A stretch of DNA of 64,000 nucleotides from Chionoecetes opilio. Taxonomy: Eukaryota; Arthropoda; Malacostraca; Decapoda; Majidae. Below, in pieces: positions 29,932-42,086 of this stretch; position 1 is the stretch's first letter, and each line of letters begins with the position of its first letter. A model generated the notes under the pieces. That model saw nothing but the letters and a program-made list of their open reading frames with translations, had not been told where the DNA came from and searched no databases. The translations under genes and the position numbers were made by a program. The stretch spans positions 236,501 through 300,500 of the forward strand of contig JACEEZ010001777.1 of assembly GCA_016584305.1 (NCBI GenBank), in the 5' to 3' direction.

Positions 29932-30800
29932 TACTGTATACTGGACTTGTTACTCAGTTTGGGCTATTTCCAGTAGAGGCCAATGCCGCAACTCCTGACA
30001 TTTTCGAACATCACTCCAATTTCCCTTCCTATGGTTTTTCATAAAAAATTATACTTTTTCTTCGTAAATTTTGTTCTATAAATTATCAAAAAAAAAAACG
30101 TAAAATACACTAAAGAAATGCCATTATAGACTGAAAAAACTGCATGAACTTTATATTCACTTAAAACTCTTCGCCATTTATTTTTTTGCGGAAACTTTTT
30201 TACATAAAGCATATCAATAAAAGGGAATTCTATTAGCTTTCCATTGATATTTTCGTTTTCTGTAAATAAATTACACCATGCAGAATTTAAATTTTAAACA
30301 AAATAATAATATCATAAATCGGGAAAATGCCCCCGAATAGACATGGAGAATTCATAGGACATGGATTGTTAACTGATTAGATTAAAGGTTCACGTTAGGT
30401 TAGTTAGGTAAACCACTGTATACTGGCTTGTTACTCAGTTGGGCATTTCACTGCAGCCTAGGCATGCCGCACCTCCTGACATTTCAACATCACTCCAATT
30501 TCCTTTCTGGTTTATCAGTATAAATGATATACTTATCTCGTAAATGTTCCCTATCCCTTATCAAATAAAACAGTAACATACACTTACGACCTTGCAGTGA
30601 AGAAATATGCATGAACTTTTATTCACTTAAACACTTCGCCAGTTAATTTGCGAGAAAACTTTTTACTCCATGCCTCATAAAAGTGCGAATGTCTATTAGA
30701 CTATTATATTTTTTGCTTCCGCAAGGTGAATCTAGCACCATGCATGAATTAGTTAAACTAAATCAATATCGGATCATCGGGAAAATGACCGAATAGGACA
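29932..30800 (+). repeat. Two diverged single-arm copies of the foldback repeat, in tandem
   Basis: 29932-30345 and 30409-30795 each start ACTGTATACTGG...CTTGTTACTCAG and follow the arm of the palindrome at 31482-32317, the second copy with many small deletions. Both are preceded by GGTTA-type runs, suggesting that GGTTA plus arm duplicated as a unit. Confidence 0.7.
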
Positions 30801-31481
30801 TGAAATATGGACATGGATCATGCAAACCAGAAGAAAATTATAGTTCTAAGTTATAATATAGTTTTTTAACCTAAACTACTGGCGCTTTCGTGAGGGAGGC
30901 ATGGGAGAGGTGTCCGGCCCGCGGTCTGGATGGTGACAGCAGAGTTTCATCTATTTATTTCATCAGATAATTTTTTGCCAGTGATTTTGACCGAAGTAAC
31001 AGTTTTCCAAGATGTTTGAAGGTTAGTAGAAGACGTACACACAAAAGGTTAGTCCTTCATGAGGTAGTAAATGAGATAAGGTAGGGTGATTAAAACGAAT
31101 CTTAACCAAAAAATATATCATGCCCTGAAACTCAACTTAAGACATTTCATTTCTTCTGTAAAACTAGCTCAACCTACATAAACCTATTAGAGCATAAGTT
31201 AAAAAATAAACCATCATTATTGTATGTGGGGTACCTGCACTGTTCATTCAGACTGCATGCAATGCCTACACCTGAACTGTTCACTGCACAAGTGGTACAT
31301 GCCAAAACTACAATGATATAAGTGCTTCTAGGAGACTGCTTATTATTTTTACTGCCTTCATGCATCTACTTCAACACCATTCCCCCCAAATTTTAACCTA
31401 TCAGTACCTATATTGTGGAATACATATAAGTATATACATACATACCTAGGTCTATGCCTATTCAAACTTGTATGACTGATG

Positions 31482-32317
31482 CAAAGACTACTGTATACTG
31501 GACTTGCTACTCAGTTTGGGCTATTTCCAGTGGAGGCCAATGCCGCGATTCCTGACATTTTTTAACATCACTCCCATTTGCCTTCCTTTGGTTTATCAGT
31601 ATAAATGATATACTGTTATCTTCGTAAATGTTTGTTCTATAATATTATCAAATAAAAAACTGTAAAATACACTAAAGAAAGGCCATTATGAGACTACAGA
31701 AATATGCATGAACTTAATATTCACTTAAACTCTTCGCCATTTACTATTTTGCGAGAAAACGTTTTACATGAAGCATATCAATAGAAGTGGAATTTTATTA
31801 GCTTTCCATTGATATATTTCGTTTTCTGATAAATGAATTAGAACCATGCATAAATTAGCGTTATCTAAATAAATAACATCATCAATCGGGAAAATTACCT
31901 GATTGATGATGTTATTTATTTAGTTAACGCTAATTTATGCATGGTTCTAATTCATTTATCAGAAAACGAAATATATCAATGGAAAGCTAATAAAATTCCA
32001 CTTCTATTGATATGCTTCATGTAAAACGTTTTCTCGCAAAATAGTAAATGGCGAAGAGTTTAAGTGAATATTAAGTTCATGCATATTTCTGTAGTCTCAT
32101 AATGGCCTTTCTTTAGTGTATTTTACAGTTTTTTATTTGATAATATTATAGAACAAACATTTACGAAGATACAGTATATCATTTATACTGATAAACCATA
32201 GGAAGGGAAATGGGAGTGATGTTCAAAACACTTTTATACCTTGCCGATCGGCCTCCACTGGTCATGGGCGGGTTGGCGCGGAGCGCGAGTAGCAAGTCCA
32301 GTATACAGTAGTCTTTG
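31482..32317. repeat. Large palindromic foldback element
   Basis: The arms 31482-31887 and 31901-32317 are inverted copies around a 13-base centre. By eye the inner 320 bp of each arm is nearly identical; the outer 80 bp is diverged on the right side, where a GC-rich insertion (about 32250-32290) interrupts it. No coding region is present. Either a very recent inverted duplication or a foldback transposon. Confidence 0.85.
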
Positions 32318-32496
32318 ACTGATGGTTAGTGAACTGGGAAACTCATTTTAACTTCAATTTTCTCTTACTGCATTGGTTTTCATCAAGTAACACTTAAACC
32401 ATGATGTATACCTTACAACTTATTCTGAGAAAAAACAGCAAAAGGAACTCAATTAATAAGGTACATTGATATTATCATAACCATGAATATGTACAA

Positions 32497-32901
32497 CCTA
32501 CGAAGAGAAGACTACGACGATGAAAGAATTTCGGGTTGTTTTGTGCAAAATTGATATTCCACGTGCTATATCCTATTACCGTGCTCTGTTTTCGCTGACA
32601 ACACTAGAGAAGACCTGAGATGATGGCTGATGTTCAGAGGCTTCTAAACTAGGATAACAGTTGCAGCAGAGCCTTGTCAAGGTAAGCAAGTAGTAGGGAC
32701 ACCCCTACCACTTTTACCTCTTGACGAGGCTCTGCTGTGACTGTTTTCCTGGTTGACAAGCCTCTGCACATCAGCCATCACCTCAGGTCTTCTCTAGTGT
32801 TGTCAGCGAAAACATAGCACGGTAATAGGATATAGCACGTGGAATATCAATTTCACACAAAACATTAAACTCTTTCATTGTCGTAGTCTTCCCTTCGTAG
32901 G
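32497..32901. repeat. Second foldback repeat
   Basis: The arms 32497-32685 and 32714-32901 are inverted copies about 85-90% alike by eye around a ~28-base centre. They share AAATTGATATTCCACGTGC and GACAACACTAGAGAAG in inverse positions. No frame resembles a protein. Confidence 0.8.
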
Positions 32902-32990
32902 TCACCCGCGGCGACCCCGACTTATCCCCACAATGCACCGCGGTAAACAAACCATGACGTAGTTATGTCTGTGGCCCATTGGGCACCATT

Positions 32991-34500
32991 TATCAACGTC
33001 AAGTTTTCTTTTGCATTTATCATTATCTACATGTGAAGTTTGTGAGATCTATTTCAGGTTACTTTTTTCATGAAATACATCAATATAGCTGTTGCATGAT
33101 GGACAGTCTTTGTTCTTGCATTGTTCAGTGTGTGTGTTTCTGTTGCACTCCTGCTGGTCCTCTATCATCATCACTGTGGTAAATGTGACTTATAACAATT
33201 TATTATTTTGTTTCCTGTTGGTATTTAAGCCTAAAACCTAGAATAGAGTATGATTTCCTGTTTATATCCTCAGGTGGGCGGCAGTGGAACTGAGCACCTG
33301 TGGCAGCAACAGACTGGAGCCACCACCTCATTACCAACACTGAGGCTACTTGTTGGGCCAAAGATTGGTATTTATCTACTCTACCAAAGATTTATTATAG
33401 CCATATATTTTTGTTGGACAATTTAAGGGTTTTGCATCAGTACCGAACAGGCATTCATGGCATCAGGCCATCAGCCTCCATAGACCATCACCCATGTGCC
33501 CTCCTCATAATGTTAGAAAGTTGCTCTTCAATGTTTTTACATAGTCATTTTACTTTTCAAGTATATAGCTCGTAGAGAGCTTGAAAATGAAGATTGTGCA
33601 ATGCTGCAGCATAGTCCCAGGGAAACTGCAAGTACCTATCTACCTTTCAATGTTCAAGCACTTGTGAAGCATTTTCGAGAAATGATATAAAACAAGATAT
33701 TTTCACAAAATTGGTACTTCGTAACATCTGGTAGCTTTTCCTGCACTAGTATTTCATAAATGATTGTTATCCATGCCATTTAAAGTCATGTGATTTATGT
33801 GAAGTCATGATGTTCTTGCAGGTAGTATGCACAATTCTCACATTTTCACAAACAGTGTACTGGCATTATACGAGTATTTGTTATGAAATTTTGATGACAC
33901 AAGATAAAACAAATTTGCACTGTTCTTCACATTATGAGCAATTTCCATTTAATGATAGAACATTTTGGCACGGCAATTCCTCCCTGTTCATCTTTCAATA
34001 ATTTTGTGCTGTGTAACCTTTGAATAATTTAATAATATGTTATATTTCTAATGTTATTAATATGTAAACCAAACCATGTTAGAAAAGGAAAGAAAGTAGC
34101 GTAGATGTACGAGTATTCGAGTACAATATATGTAAACAAGACTCTGTGACGCATTGGTAGTGTGGAAATATCATCAATTAAGTCTCTGGAGGTGACACCT
34201 TCATGAGAAACAAAAGCTGGTATCTCTTCACCACCTCACCTTTTACCACACACTGTGTGTGATCAATGGCAGCTGTCTGTGTCTAAGTCAACGAGAAAAA
34301 TGAGCAACTCTCACCTTCCTCCTCTATCCTTCCCACTGTGTATCTAAGCTACATGGAACATTTCTGTAACGTTAATGTGTGTTGTTATGACTATCTTTGT
34401 TTTCTATCATTTTGTGTCATATATCATTTAAATTTCTCCTAATTGTAACATATTTACAGTGTCAAGTTTTCCCAATGAGGCCTCTTAAGACTGGCCGGCG
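32991..34500. other. No recognisable gene
   Basis: AT-rich, few repeats, no transposon ends. Several short frames are open but none resembles a family I know. Possibly ordinary intron or intergenic DNA. Confidence 0.5.
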
Positions 34501-34528
34501 CCTGCACCCTCTTCTCTCACACACACAT

Positions 34529-34532
34529 ACAC

Positions 34533-34598
<66 letters not shown>

Positions 34599-34600
34599 AC
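34529..34600. repeat. (CT)n meeting (GA)n, palindromic microsatellite
   Basis: About 34 bp of CT repeats turn into about 34 bp of GA repeats at CTCTCGAGAG, making a self-complementary hairpin. Confidence 0.9.
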
Positions 34601-34724
34601 AGGCTTGATGAGTCACAGACTACACATCAGATGCCTCCAGATAGGAAGCTATCTGATGCTATAATTTTGTTTTTAATGGGAGAAAATGTTAATGTATATT
34701 ACAGGTTGCCCATCGCTAATCCGG

Positions 34725-35086
34725 TGTCGTGTGGGCAAGTGTCTGTTTATGAGGGAATGTCTGTTTACTAACAAAGGCAAAGAAAACGGGAGTTGAGGGG
34801 AGTAATTACTAATTTTGACTTGATCAACAAAGGCATGTCCAGGCGGCATATTCTCCACGCGCTGTCCCTTTTCGGCAGACCGCTAGGTTAGGTAAGGTTA
34901 GAAAAACGTTAAGTTAGGTTAGGTTTAGGTTTACTTTAATTATAGTAACTTTGTGTGGGAATCACAATGAGGTTATTTTCAAGAAAATCTTGTCAAAATT
35001 AGTAGTTATTCCCCTCAACTCCCGTTTTCTTTGCCTTTGTTAGTAAACAGACATTCCCTCATAAACAGACACTTGCCCACACGACA
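34725..35086. mobile_element. MITE with ~98-bp near-perfect TIRs and CCGG duplication
   Basis: 34725-34822 is matched in inverse by about 34990-35086 (TGTCGTGTGGGCAAGTG ... at the tips). CCGG is present on both sides (34721-34724, 35087-35090). The 165-bp centre contains GGTTA-type repeats and AT-rich sequence. It is inserted in the left terminal repeat of the CAGGTTGCCC element. Confidence 0.82.
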
Positions 35087-35209
35087 CCGGCAACCACGGG
35101 ACCTTAGGACTGCCGGATTTTCGAAATTTCTGGATTATAATTTATTGATGTTTTGTCCCCTTACTCTATATATGCTGTATATATTGTAACAGAAAATTAC
35201 TACAGTTCT

Positions 35210-35530
35210 TCAGCACTGTGTTAGGAACACTTTGGTGAGGTTTACAATACGTTCAGCTTCCTTTCTGTCCCCATACAGCCCTAACACCGTACACAGGGCC
35301 CCGTCTTTCTGCTCTAGTCTCCTGTCCCACTCCTCTCTGCCTAGGACTGTTACTATTGATGCTATAAGCCTTTCCCTCTGACTCCTATACTTGTTGCATT
35401 CCACAATGACATGTTCTACTGTTTCTTTCTCCTACCCTGCAGCTACAATTCTGGTTCTCCAGTTCCCTGTTCCTTCCGTTGACTTCCAAGGTGCCTGTTC
35501 TTGCTTTATAGAGTAACTTACTCCCCCAGT
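35210..35530 (-). pseudogene. LINE polymerase C-terminal fragment
   Basis: The minus strand reads RELENQNCSCRVGE then, after a slip near 35430, TVEHVIVECNKYRSQR-like sequence (ECNKYRSQRERLIASI is directly visible) and LEQKDGALCTVLGLYGDRK to a stop. C-x-C...H...C followed by Y-x2-R is the end of many LINE polymerases. The RT core is missing. A fragment of the same type lies at 38420-38670 on the + strand. Confidence 0.6.
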
Positions 35531-35808
35531 CTCCTACATGCCCTCTGGTTTCTGTTTCCACCTGTACCACTGCAACGTTGATTTCCTGTCGGAAGGTGAG
35601 CATACAGCTGATTCTGGGTACAGCGCCATCAAAACAAATGGCGCCTCCCGAAAACTGGCGTGCCAACTCGGGAAATTTGAAACTGCGCTCCGAAATTCAT
35701 ACCAGAAAACTGATGGAACCGGAATATTGATTGCCGGATTAGTGATGGTCAACCTGTACTATACTAATCACGAGTCAAAATCTAATGAACAAGAACAAAA
35801 AATGTATA

Positions 35809-36770
35809 CCGTAAATGGCGGCGTACAAGTCGACTCTTTGAGCCTGAAAAAATCTCTCCAAAACTAGGGGTTGACTTATATGGCTATGATAAAATGCGAA
35901 CCTTTACCACAGAGTGGCAAACAAGTGGATCAGCACTACTAACAATCTCTGTGCACCACTTACCGTAACTCCAGCAGGTTACCACAAATATTTCCAACAC
36001 ACTCTAACCTCACAACTCGTACTCGTACCTCACACTCTAACAATACAACCGGTAATTCTGATCTACAAATATATGTAGGTAAAGTCTGTTTAATACATAA
36101 TGGCAGTTTATTAAATATAAACACATCAATATTATTATTGTACTTAATATGGTACAGCTCTTAAAATTAACATTGCTGAAAAGTTACTGTATTTTATTGA
36201 CAATTAAAGCCTTAACCCTAAGATCCACCCACATTGTTGTCAGGGTGGCGTATGGATAACGTGTGGGTATTGAATGGATGCCGCCAAGAGCATGAAGCCT
36301 CAGGTGGTTTAGTAAGCCTTGTTGGCCTGTTCAGTTATAAGGGTCATTAAGCTGAGTGTCGGCAGTGTACCTGACCCATAGTTTCATAGCTGTGTAGGGT
36401 TGGTGGCGCCACGGGCTGTTTTTTTTTTACATATGCAAATGGCAGAGGGCACCGGTAAGTGCCATCCAGTCATAGTACCGTGTTTTACTATAATATACAG
36501 TATGTAGCGGTACTATCAGGGGACTAGGGTGTTTTTCAAGTGAAAACAAGAGGCGGACCTATAGTAAAGATGCATATCTTCATATAAGTGGTGTGGTGTT
36601 ATGTATTTTTGCGACAGGTTACCTTATACCGTACCGTAGCCTATCCACATTTAAGCTTTGGCCTACCAGTAGCCTACCATTTTTGGGGCCGACTTATACG
36701 GCAAGTATAGGCCTAACCCGCAATCATGAGCTAATAATCTTGAGGTCGACTTGTACGCCGTAATTTACGG
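35809..36770. mobile_element. Non-autonomous TA-flanked element (TIR CCGTAAATGGC), copy 2
   Basis: CCGTAAATGGCGGCGTACAAG at the left, CTTGTACGCCGTAATTTACGG at the right, TA at 35807-35808 and 36771-36772. It is the reverse orientation of 9793-10435 with about 320 bp of extra internal sequence. No transposase. Confidence 0.85.
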
Positions 36771-36772
36771 TA

Positions 36773-37144
36773 CTTAAACTTTTTTCAACGTCTCAAAATA
36801 TCTTTGAACTGTGGGACTCGAACTCGTCATGTATGGGCTAAGTGTTAAATCAGTTAATACAGAGTTAATGTTCTGCGGTAATTCATACATTAACTTTGAT
36901 ATTTATATGTACGTCTGTTTATAGCGTCGTTGGTGGCCAGATACGACACCGTGTGTCGTACTGCATATTTCATTGTAACTAGTATATTTTTCATTCCGTT
37001 TTTGTTTTGCATTCTTTCTGTAATTATGTAACTTTTGCATCACACATCACTACATATAACATTATTTTTCAACTGTTTTTTTTTTCTATGGCTATACCTA
37101 TTTAATATTCGGTAATATTGATGATTATAATCGGTACCTGGGGA
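36773..37144. other. No recognisable gene
   Basis: AT-rich unique-looking sequence. Nothing supportable. Confidence 0.45.
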
Positions 37145-37290
37145 AGGTAACTGTGGTAACCCGGATATCACACTAGCCCTGTGTCCCGGGGTAACATGTT
37201 CTCACCCACCACAGGCTCAAAGGCTAATGCGACAGAGATGAGCACCGAGGCCACGCGTAGCATAGCGTATGCCCCCATCTTTACCCTAGC
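37145..37290 (+). repeat. Uninterrupted copy of the interspersed repeat split by LINE at 6967
   Basis: AACTGTGGTAACCCGGATATC through ACCCACCACAGGCTCAAAGG to CATAGCGTATGCCCCC. It is the empty-site reference for the LINE insertion. Class unknown; it may be a SINE tail. Confidence 0.7.
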
Positions 37291-37636
37291 TTTATACCTA
37301 TTTGAAAGGGAACATATGAGCTTATCGGCGCTCAAGGAACATTTCCCCATTCAGCTCATGTATTAATATCTTTGTTAGACGAGAATATGATATACTATTA
37401 GGCTCCATGGAACACATCTGCTTGTATCATCACAAGTATACTCTATTATCTGTTTCCTCTCCCAACCCTACGTCCCTTATTCCCCATTTCAAGGGGTGAT
37501 CTTGTTACCAATAGTTATTTAAGCTGTAATATCTTATTGTATAATCTTTGTTCAAAACTGTAATACTGTTGATGGTGAATTCTTTATTAAAAATATTCCA
37601 ACTTCATTTGTTTTTACTTCAAATTTTTTCATGTCC

Positions 37637-37790
37637 AGTACCCTCCAGAGTTTCACGCTACCCAAGTTTCGTGATCCTCGAGTTTCGCGCTCAGTCCTAA
37701 ATTCTTACCATCCCGACTTTCGCGCACGATCTCCCCGAGTTTCGCGCTGCATCATACACATACGGGACATGTCTTCCTACCGTTGGCGTC
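37637..37790. repeat. Solo end of CCCTCCCGAG-type element (reverse)
   Basis: GTACCCTCCAGAGTTTCACGC, then GAGTTTCGCGCTCAGTCC, CCCGACTTTCGCGCACG and CCCCGAGTTTCGCGCTGC; this is the reverse complement of the right end of 11185-13077. The opposite end is not visible. Confidence 0.6.
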
Positions 37791-38027
37791 ATGCGCGCTG
37801 CCTTAGACCAGGGTTACCAGGTGGCCGATTTTTTGAAGTTTGGCCATGAACATTTTTGTTTAGCCGTATAAAACGGGAACTTTCCTAATTTGAAGGCTTT
37901 GTGCTAGTGGACCATGCTCCAGAGTAAGGAAATGAAATGTCAATGATTTTCAGTTTTTTTTTTAGTTTCCAATAAATTTTGTTTGTATCCCATTTTTTTT
38001 GTCTTTACAGGAGCATTCTTCCCTTAC

Positions 38028-38070
38028 CGTATTTTACGGCTTATAAGACACACTTTTTCCCCTAAAATAT
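38028..38070. repeat. TATAAGAC-type transposon terminus
   Basis: TACCGTATTTTACGGCTTATAAGACACAC matches the start of 4227-4445 and 11305-11520. Confidence 0.5.
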
Positions 38071-38419
38071 CCATGGCCGGTCCACGTGCACTGACATGTG
38101 CATTAACTGAAAATCATTCTTCATTACGAAAAATTCCATTATACAGTGGTGCACCAAGTTTCGCGGAGTCTTGGTTCGCGAATATAAGGTTTCGTAGGGC
38201 CCCTAAATATTCCCTGTTTTAAGTTTCGCCCATGTATACACAAAGTTTCGCGGTCGAGTGGTTAATTTTTTGCTACTGTGATGCCAGCGCAGTATAATCT
38301 TGCCAAACTCGGGTAGAAACATTCATTCAGAAGAGTTGCATTAACACGAGGCGCTCACATCGATCACTCTTGGGATTGTATAAACAAACTCGGTCGAAAC
38401 TTGATCTTGAGTTGGGAGT

Positions 38420-38670
38420 CATGGATGTTGGATTGAGTTGGGATGAAACAGTGGAACATGTGATATTAGAATGTGAAAAGTATAACGGGGAGAGAATGGA
38501 AATAATGCATGTGATTCTGACTGAAATGGCATGTGAAATGAATTAGGTGGTTGAAAGGACAGGAAGAGAATTGATGCTATTGCTGTTGGGACTGTGTGGT
38601 GAGACAAGTGGATGGATGGATGATTGAGACAGTGAAAGAGTTTTTGGAAAGAAGGTGGTGTATGAGAAAT
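38420..38670 (+). pseudogene. LINE polymerase C-terminal fragment
   Basis: The + strand reads LGWDETVEHVILECEKYNGER and then MLLLLGLCGETSGWMDD, with a stop between. It corresponds to the ETVEHVILEC-Y-R end of a LINE polymerase like the fragment at 35210-35530. No other domains. Confidence 0.6.
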
Positions 38671-39098
38671 AGACATTAAGACTGGATGCTTGTATGTAGT
38701 TTTGTTTTTGTTTTTATCCTTTTGTTTGTGTGTTTTTCTACAGGAGCCGCCGGTTCAAAGGCCTGGCCTATAAAGAATGCGCCAACTGTTATATCAATAT
38801 CAAGATACAATACAGAGTTTGTTCACTCACTCTGTGAGGGTGTTCCTCAATTGTATGTAACCTGTGGTTTCTACTTGAGTTTGACTTGATTATGTCATCG
38901 GTTGCTGCTAAAATGAGAAATGAGCTTGAAGCGTGACTACCGAAAGGGTTAAGAAACATAAGTAAGACCACGATATGAAACAGCAAATTCTTGTTGAAAT
39001 TGACAAAGGTGCTCGTAATGCTGACATCCAACGCATGTTAATGAGGTAAGCATGATTAACGTTTATTAATGTTTATTAACGGTAAGTTTTCGGTAGTA

Positions 39099-40100
39099 CA
39101 CTAGGGTCCCACATAAAACGAGAAATTAGTCGATAAGCGAGGTCATTTTATGTGAATTCGCTCTATGTGAAACACATGACCTATGGGAAAAATTGATATT
39201 GGTCGATCGGTCTTCCCTACCGTACCCGTACATTCATACTCATTCACACCCCTGCATATCAAAACATATATAAATGATAAGTTATGTATAGAAATGATGA
39301 AATAAGCATATTGTTGCTTACCTTAAATCTAATAGGGATTATGTACAGGGGACGAGGGTTCCGAGGCATCTTGGAGGTCACTCATCGTCACATCGGTTGG
39401 AGCTCGCCCACTCACAGCTGATAACTTGTAAACAAACCCACAACAACGAAAGTGTACCGTCGAATGAAAGCCATCAATAAATTACGATAACTGACGATAT
39501 TGTGAATGGATCACAACATAATTATATCCTTTACATGAATGTTTTTTTTTGGTAATAATGGACGAGAACTGCGAGGTCGCTACCGCCGTTACATCGGTCG
39601 GGGCACACCCGATCACAGCTGATAACTTGTAAACAAACCCACAACAACGAAAGTGTACCGTCGAATGAAAGCCATCAATAAATTACGATAACTGACGATA
39701 TTGTGAATGGATCACAACATATATCCTTCACATGAATGGGTTTTTTTTGTAATAATGGACGAGAACTGCGTGGTCGCTACCGCCGTTCCCCACCTCATGC
39801 CACCCTCACCCCACCTCCGTGGCGACACGCCGCCGCCGTGCCCCACCTCACCCCATGCCAGGGACACACAACCTTCGTTCTGTACGTTATTTCGGCGCTC
39901 TATATGAGAATTCCTCGGATTTGCCCTACTTTGATGGCGGAATCGTTCTATATGATCAAATTCGTTCCTAACGAAAATTTTGGAATTTTATTTATTTGAA
40001 GACAAAACAAAAACAATTTTTTTTAAATTTTAATATTTTAGGTTGTTCGTTTTATAGGGGAAACGCTCTATGCGAACACGTCTTATGCGGGACCCTAGTG
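39099..40100. mobile_element. Pogo-like element (TIR CACTAGGGTCCCACATAA)
   Basis: CACTAGGGTCCCACATAA at the left and TTATGCGGGACCCTAGTG at the right, flanked by TA (39097-39098, 40101-40102). It contains a direct duplication of about 125 bp (39411-39535 and 39612-39730). The words CGCTCTATGTGAA / TTCTATATGATC recur as subterminal motifs. No transposase. Confidence 0.78.
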
Positions 40101-40405
40101 TATGTGCATCGCCATTATTATTTAATTGCACCATGGGAAATGGGGGCTCAAAGTAAGCAGGATGAAAAGATCTGCACAATGATGTAAGTTTTTTGTTTTT
40201 TTTGTGCCTCAAACCGAAATTTAACCAATCTGGGTCCTGATTACCTCATTTCCCATAGGTTCAATGCACAGGGTTACGCAGATTCAAATTTCGTGCCAAT
40301 TACAACGGTCCCAATAAGGCACGAAACTTGGTGCACCTCTGTGGACAATTTTCATAACAGAATGGAATTTTTCCGCTACAGAGATTTCCATTATAGGGAG
40401 TTTCC

Positions 40406-40412
<7 letters not shown>

Positions 40413-40476
<64 letters not shown>

Positions 40477-40488
40477 TATATATATATA
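40413..40488. repeat. (TA)n microsatellite
   Basis: Near-pure TA directly before the element at 40489. Confidence 0.9.
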
Positions 40489-41265
40489 CAGTCAAACCTC
40501 GATATAACGGACCTCGATTTAACGGACTTCGGATGAAATGGGCTCCATTTGCGGGCAAGAATGGCATATCAGACCGCTCATCGCCGCTCGAATTGTCAAC
40601 TTAACATAATTGTATTATTTTCTCATTTTACTTTGGAATGCTTGGGTTTTAAGGAGTTTTGATGTATCACATATTAAGATATATAAGGAAGGAGCCTGTG
40701 TTGCTAGTGATTTAGTGGTAGAAGGTGTTTATTGTTTAAAATAGTGACTATTAGTGTTATGGCGTAGCCGCTGCTACACTCTCCCTGTCACCTCAACACC
40801 CTAAATCACCCTTATCTAAGGTGACACACAGTGCTACACTGACCTAAATAGTGACACGTGTATAGAACTGCACTTCACAACCATATAATATATATAATAA
40901 TGAGCATTAGTCATGATAATATGCAATACCTTTGACAGCCACGGGCTGTGCCTGGCTTGTTGTTTGTTTACCTTTCTCTAGAGCTTGAGCTTGACTAGCT
41001 ACACGGTCTGGTTGTGTGTGTGATTATTTCTCATTTATTTCACGTGTAGGAGCGGACCAAATTCAGCATGTAGTGCCAGTCACAGTTTACCTCCCAACAT
41101 AGCTACACAGTCTGGTTGTGTTTGTGATTATTTCTCATTTATTTCACAATTTTTCCGTTTTTTTCATATTTTTCCACCCTTGGGAAAATACCCTCGCTAT
41201 AACGGACAATCGGCTTTAACGGACCACTCCTCCCCCCTTTAGTCCGTTATATCGAGGTTTGACTG
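40489..41265. mobile_element. Pogo-like element (TIR CAGTCAAACCTCGATATAACGG)
   Basis: The left end CAGTCAAACCTCGATATAAC and the right end GTTATATCGAGGTTTGACTG are perfect inverted repeats flanked by TA (40487-40488, 41266-41267). The word CTCGATTTAACGGAC is repeated just inside. It is 777 bp without transposase. A duplicated ACAGTCTGGTTGTGT block lies at 41002 and 41105. The fragment at 724-1006 is the same family. Confidence 0.85.
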
Positions 41266-41956
41266 TACACTCAAACCTCGGGTTTCGAGTGTCTCCCTTT
41301 TCGAACAAATTGGTTCACGAACAGAATTTCAAATTCATAATTGCACCAGTTGCCGTACGATAACTCGGTTGCCGAACAAGCTACTCGGCAACTGTGCGCG
41401 TCACTGGCGTCAGTCATGCCGCGGCCCTCACTTCGTAAACATCCGCTACGAACTGTTTTTTATTTAGCCAATTTCTTTTGTTTTGTTCATTATTTCGGTA
41501 TTATTTTACACTTGGACCGAAACTCCCTACCGAAGATAACACTAAAGTCGCCAGGACAACTTTTTTTTCTTCGATTTACAGACGTGTGGTGGCGTTAATA
41601 CTTACATTTCTACATCCATGATTTCAGGAAGGTTAGAAGGGGCTATCTGGAGAGTTTGTGTCATTTTGTGTCTTCATCTGTGTCATATTATGGCTATAAA
41701 TGAACAAATTACAAAAATATCACCAGAGTGGCGACCAACACTAAGGTATGTTCTGAGTGTCCTTCCGCCATCGTCGTTGCTCGAAAAAAAAAGAGTAGCG
41801 AAATTTGAAACCGTATATACTTGCAGATACAAAGCATAAAACAACACTGAAACAGAGTAGATTATACAGTCATGATATAAACTACTGTGTATCATCTTCA
41901 GTGGCACATACTTTAATTTTTTTTAATTATATATATATATAATATAATATATATAT

Positions 41957-42008
<52 letters not shown>

Positions 42009-42031
42009 ATATATATATTTTATAATATATA

Positions 42032-42084
<53 letters not shown>

Positions 42085-42086
<2 letters not shown>

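Larger units (their letters stand above)
28901..32990. repeat. Outer inverted repeat pair enclosing foldback cluster
   Basis: About 70 bp at 28910-28977 (ACTACATCACAGTTTGTTTACC ... AAGTCGGGGTC, split here) is the reverse complement of about 32915-32985 with several mismatches; both contain GTTTACCGCGGTGCATTG on one strand. They could be the ends of one 4-kb element or of two related elements. No target duplication is clear. Confidence 0.5.
34702..35756. mobile_element. Pogo-like element (TIR CAGGTTGCCCATCGCTAATC)
   Basis: CAGGTTGCCCATCGCTAATC at the left and GATTAGTGATGGTCAACCTG-like at the right are inverted, flanked by TA (34700-34701, 35757-35758). It contains a 362-bp MITE close to its left end and a LINE C-terminal fragment. 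No transposase. Confidence 0.75.
38144..40341. mobile_element. Pogo-like element (TIR CAGTGGTGCACCAAGTTTCG)
   Basis: CAGTGGTGCACCAAGTTTCG at the left and CGAAACTTGGTGCACCTCTG at the right are inverted. TA flanks the left (38142-38143); the right flank is TG, probably a mutated TA. Inside are a LINE C-terminal fragment, and the TA-flanked element 39099-40100. Confidence 0.72.
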
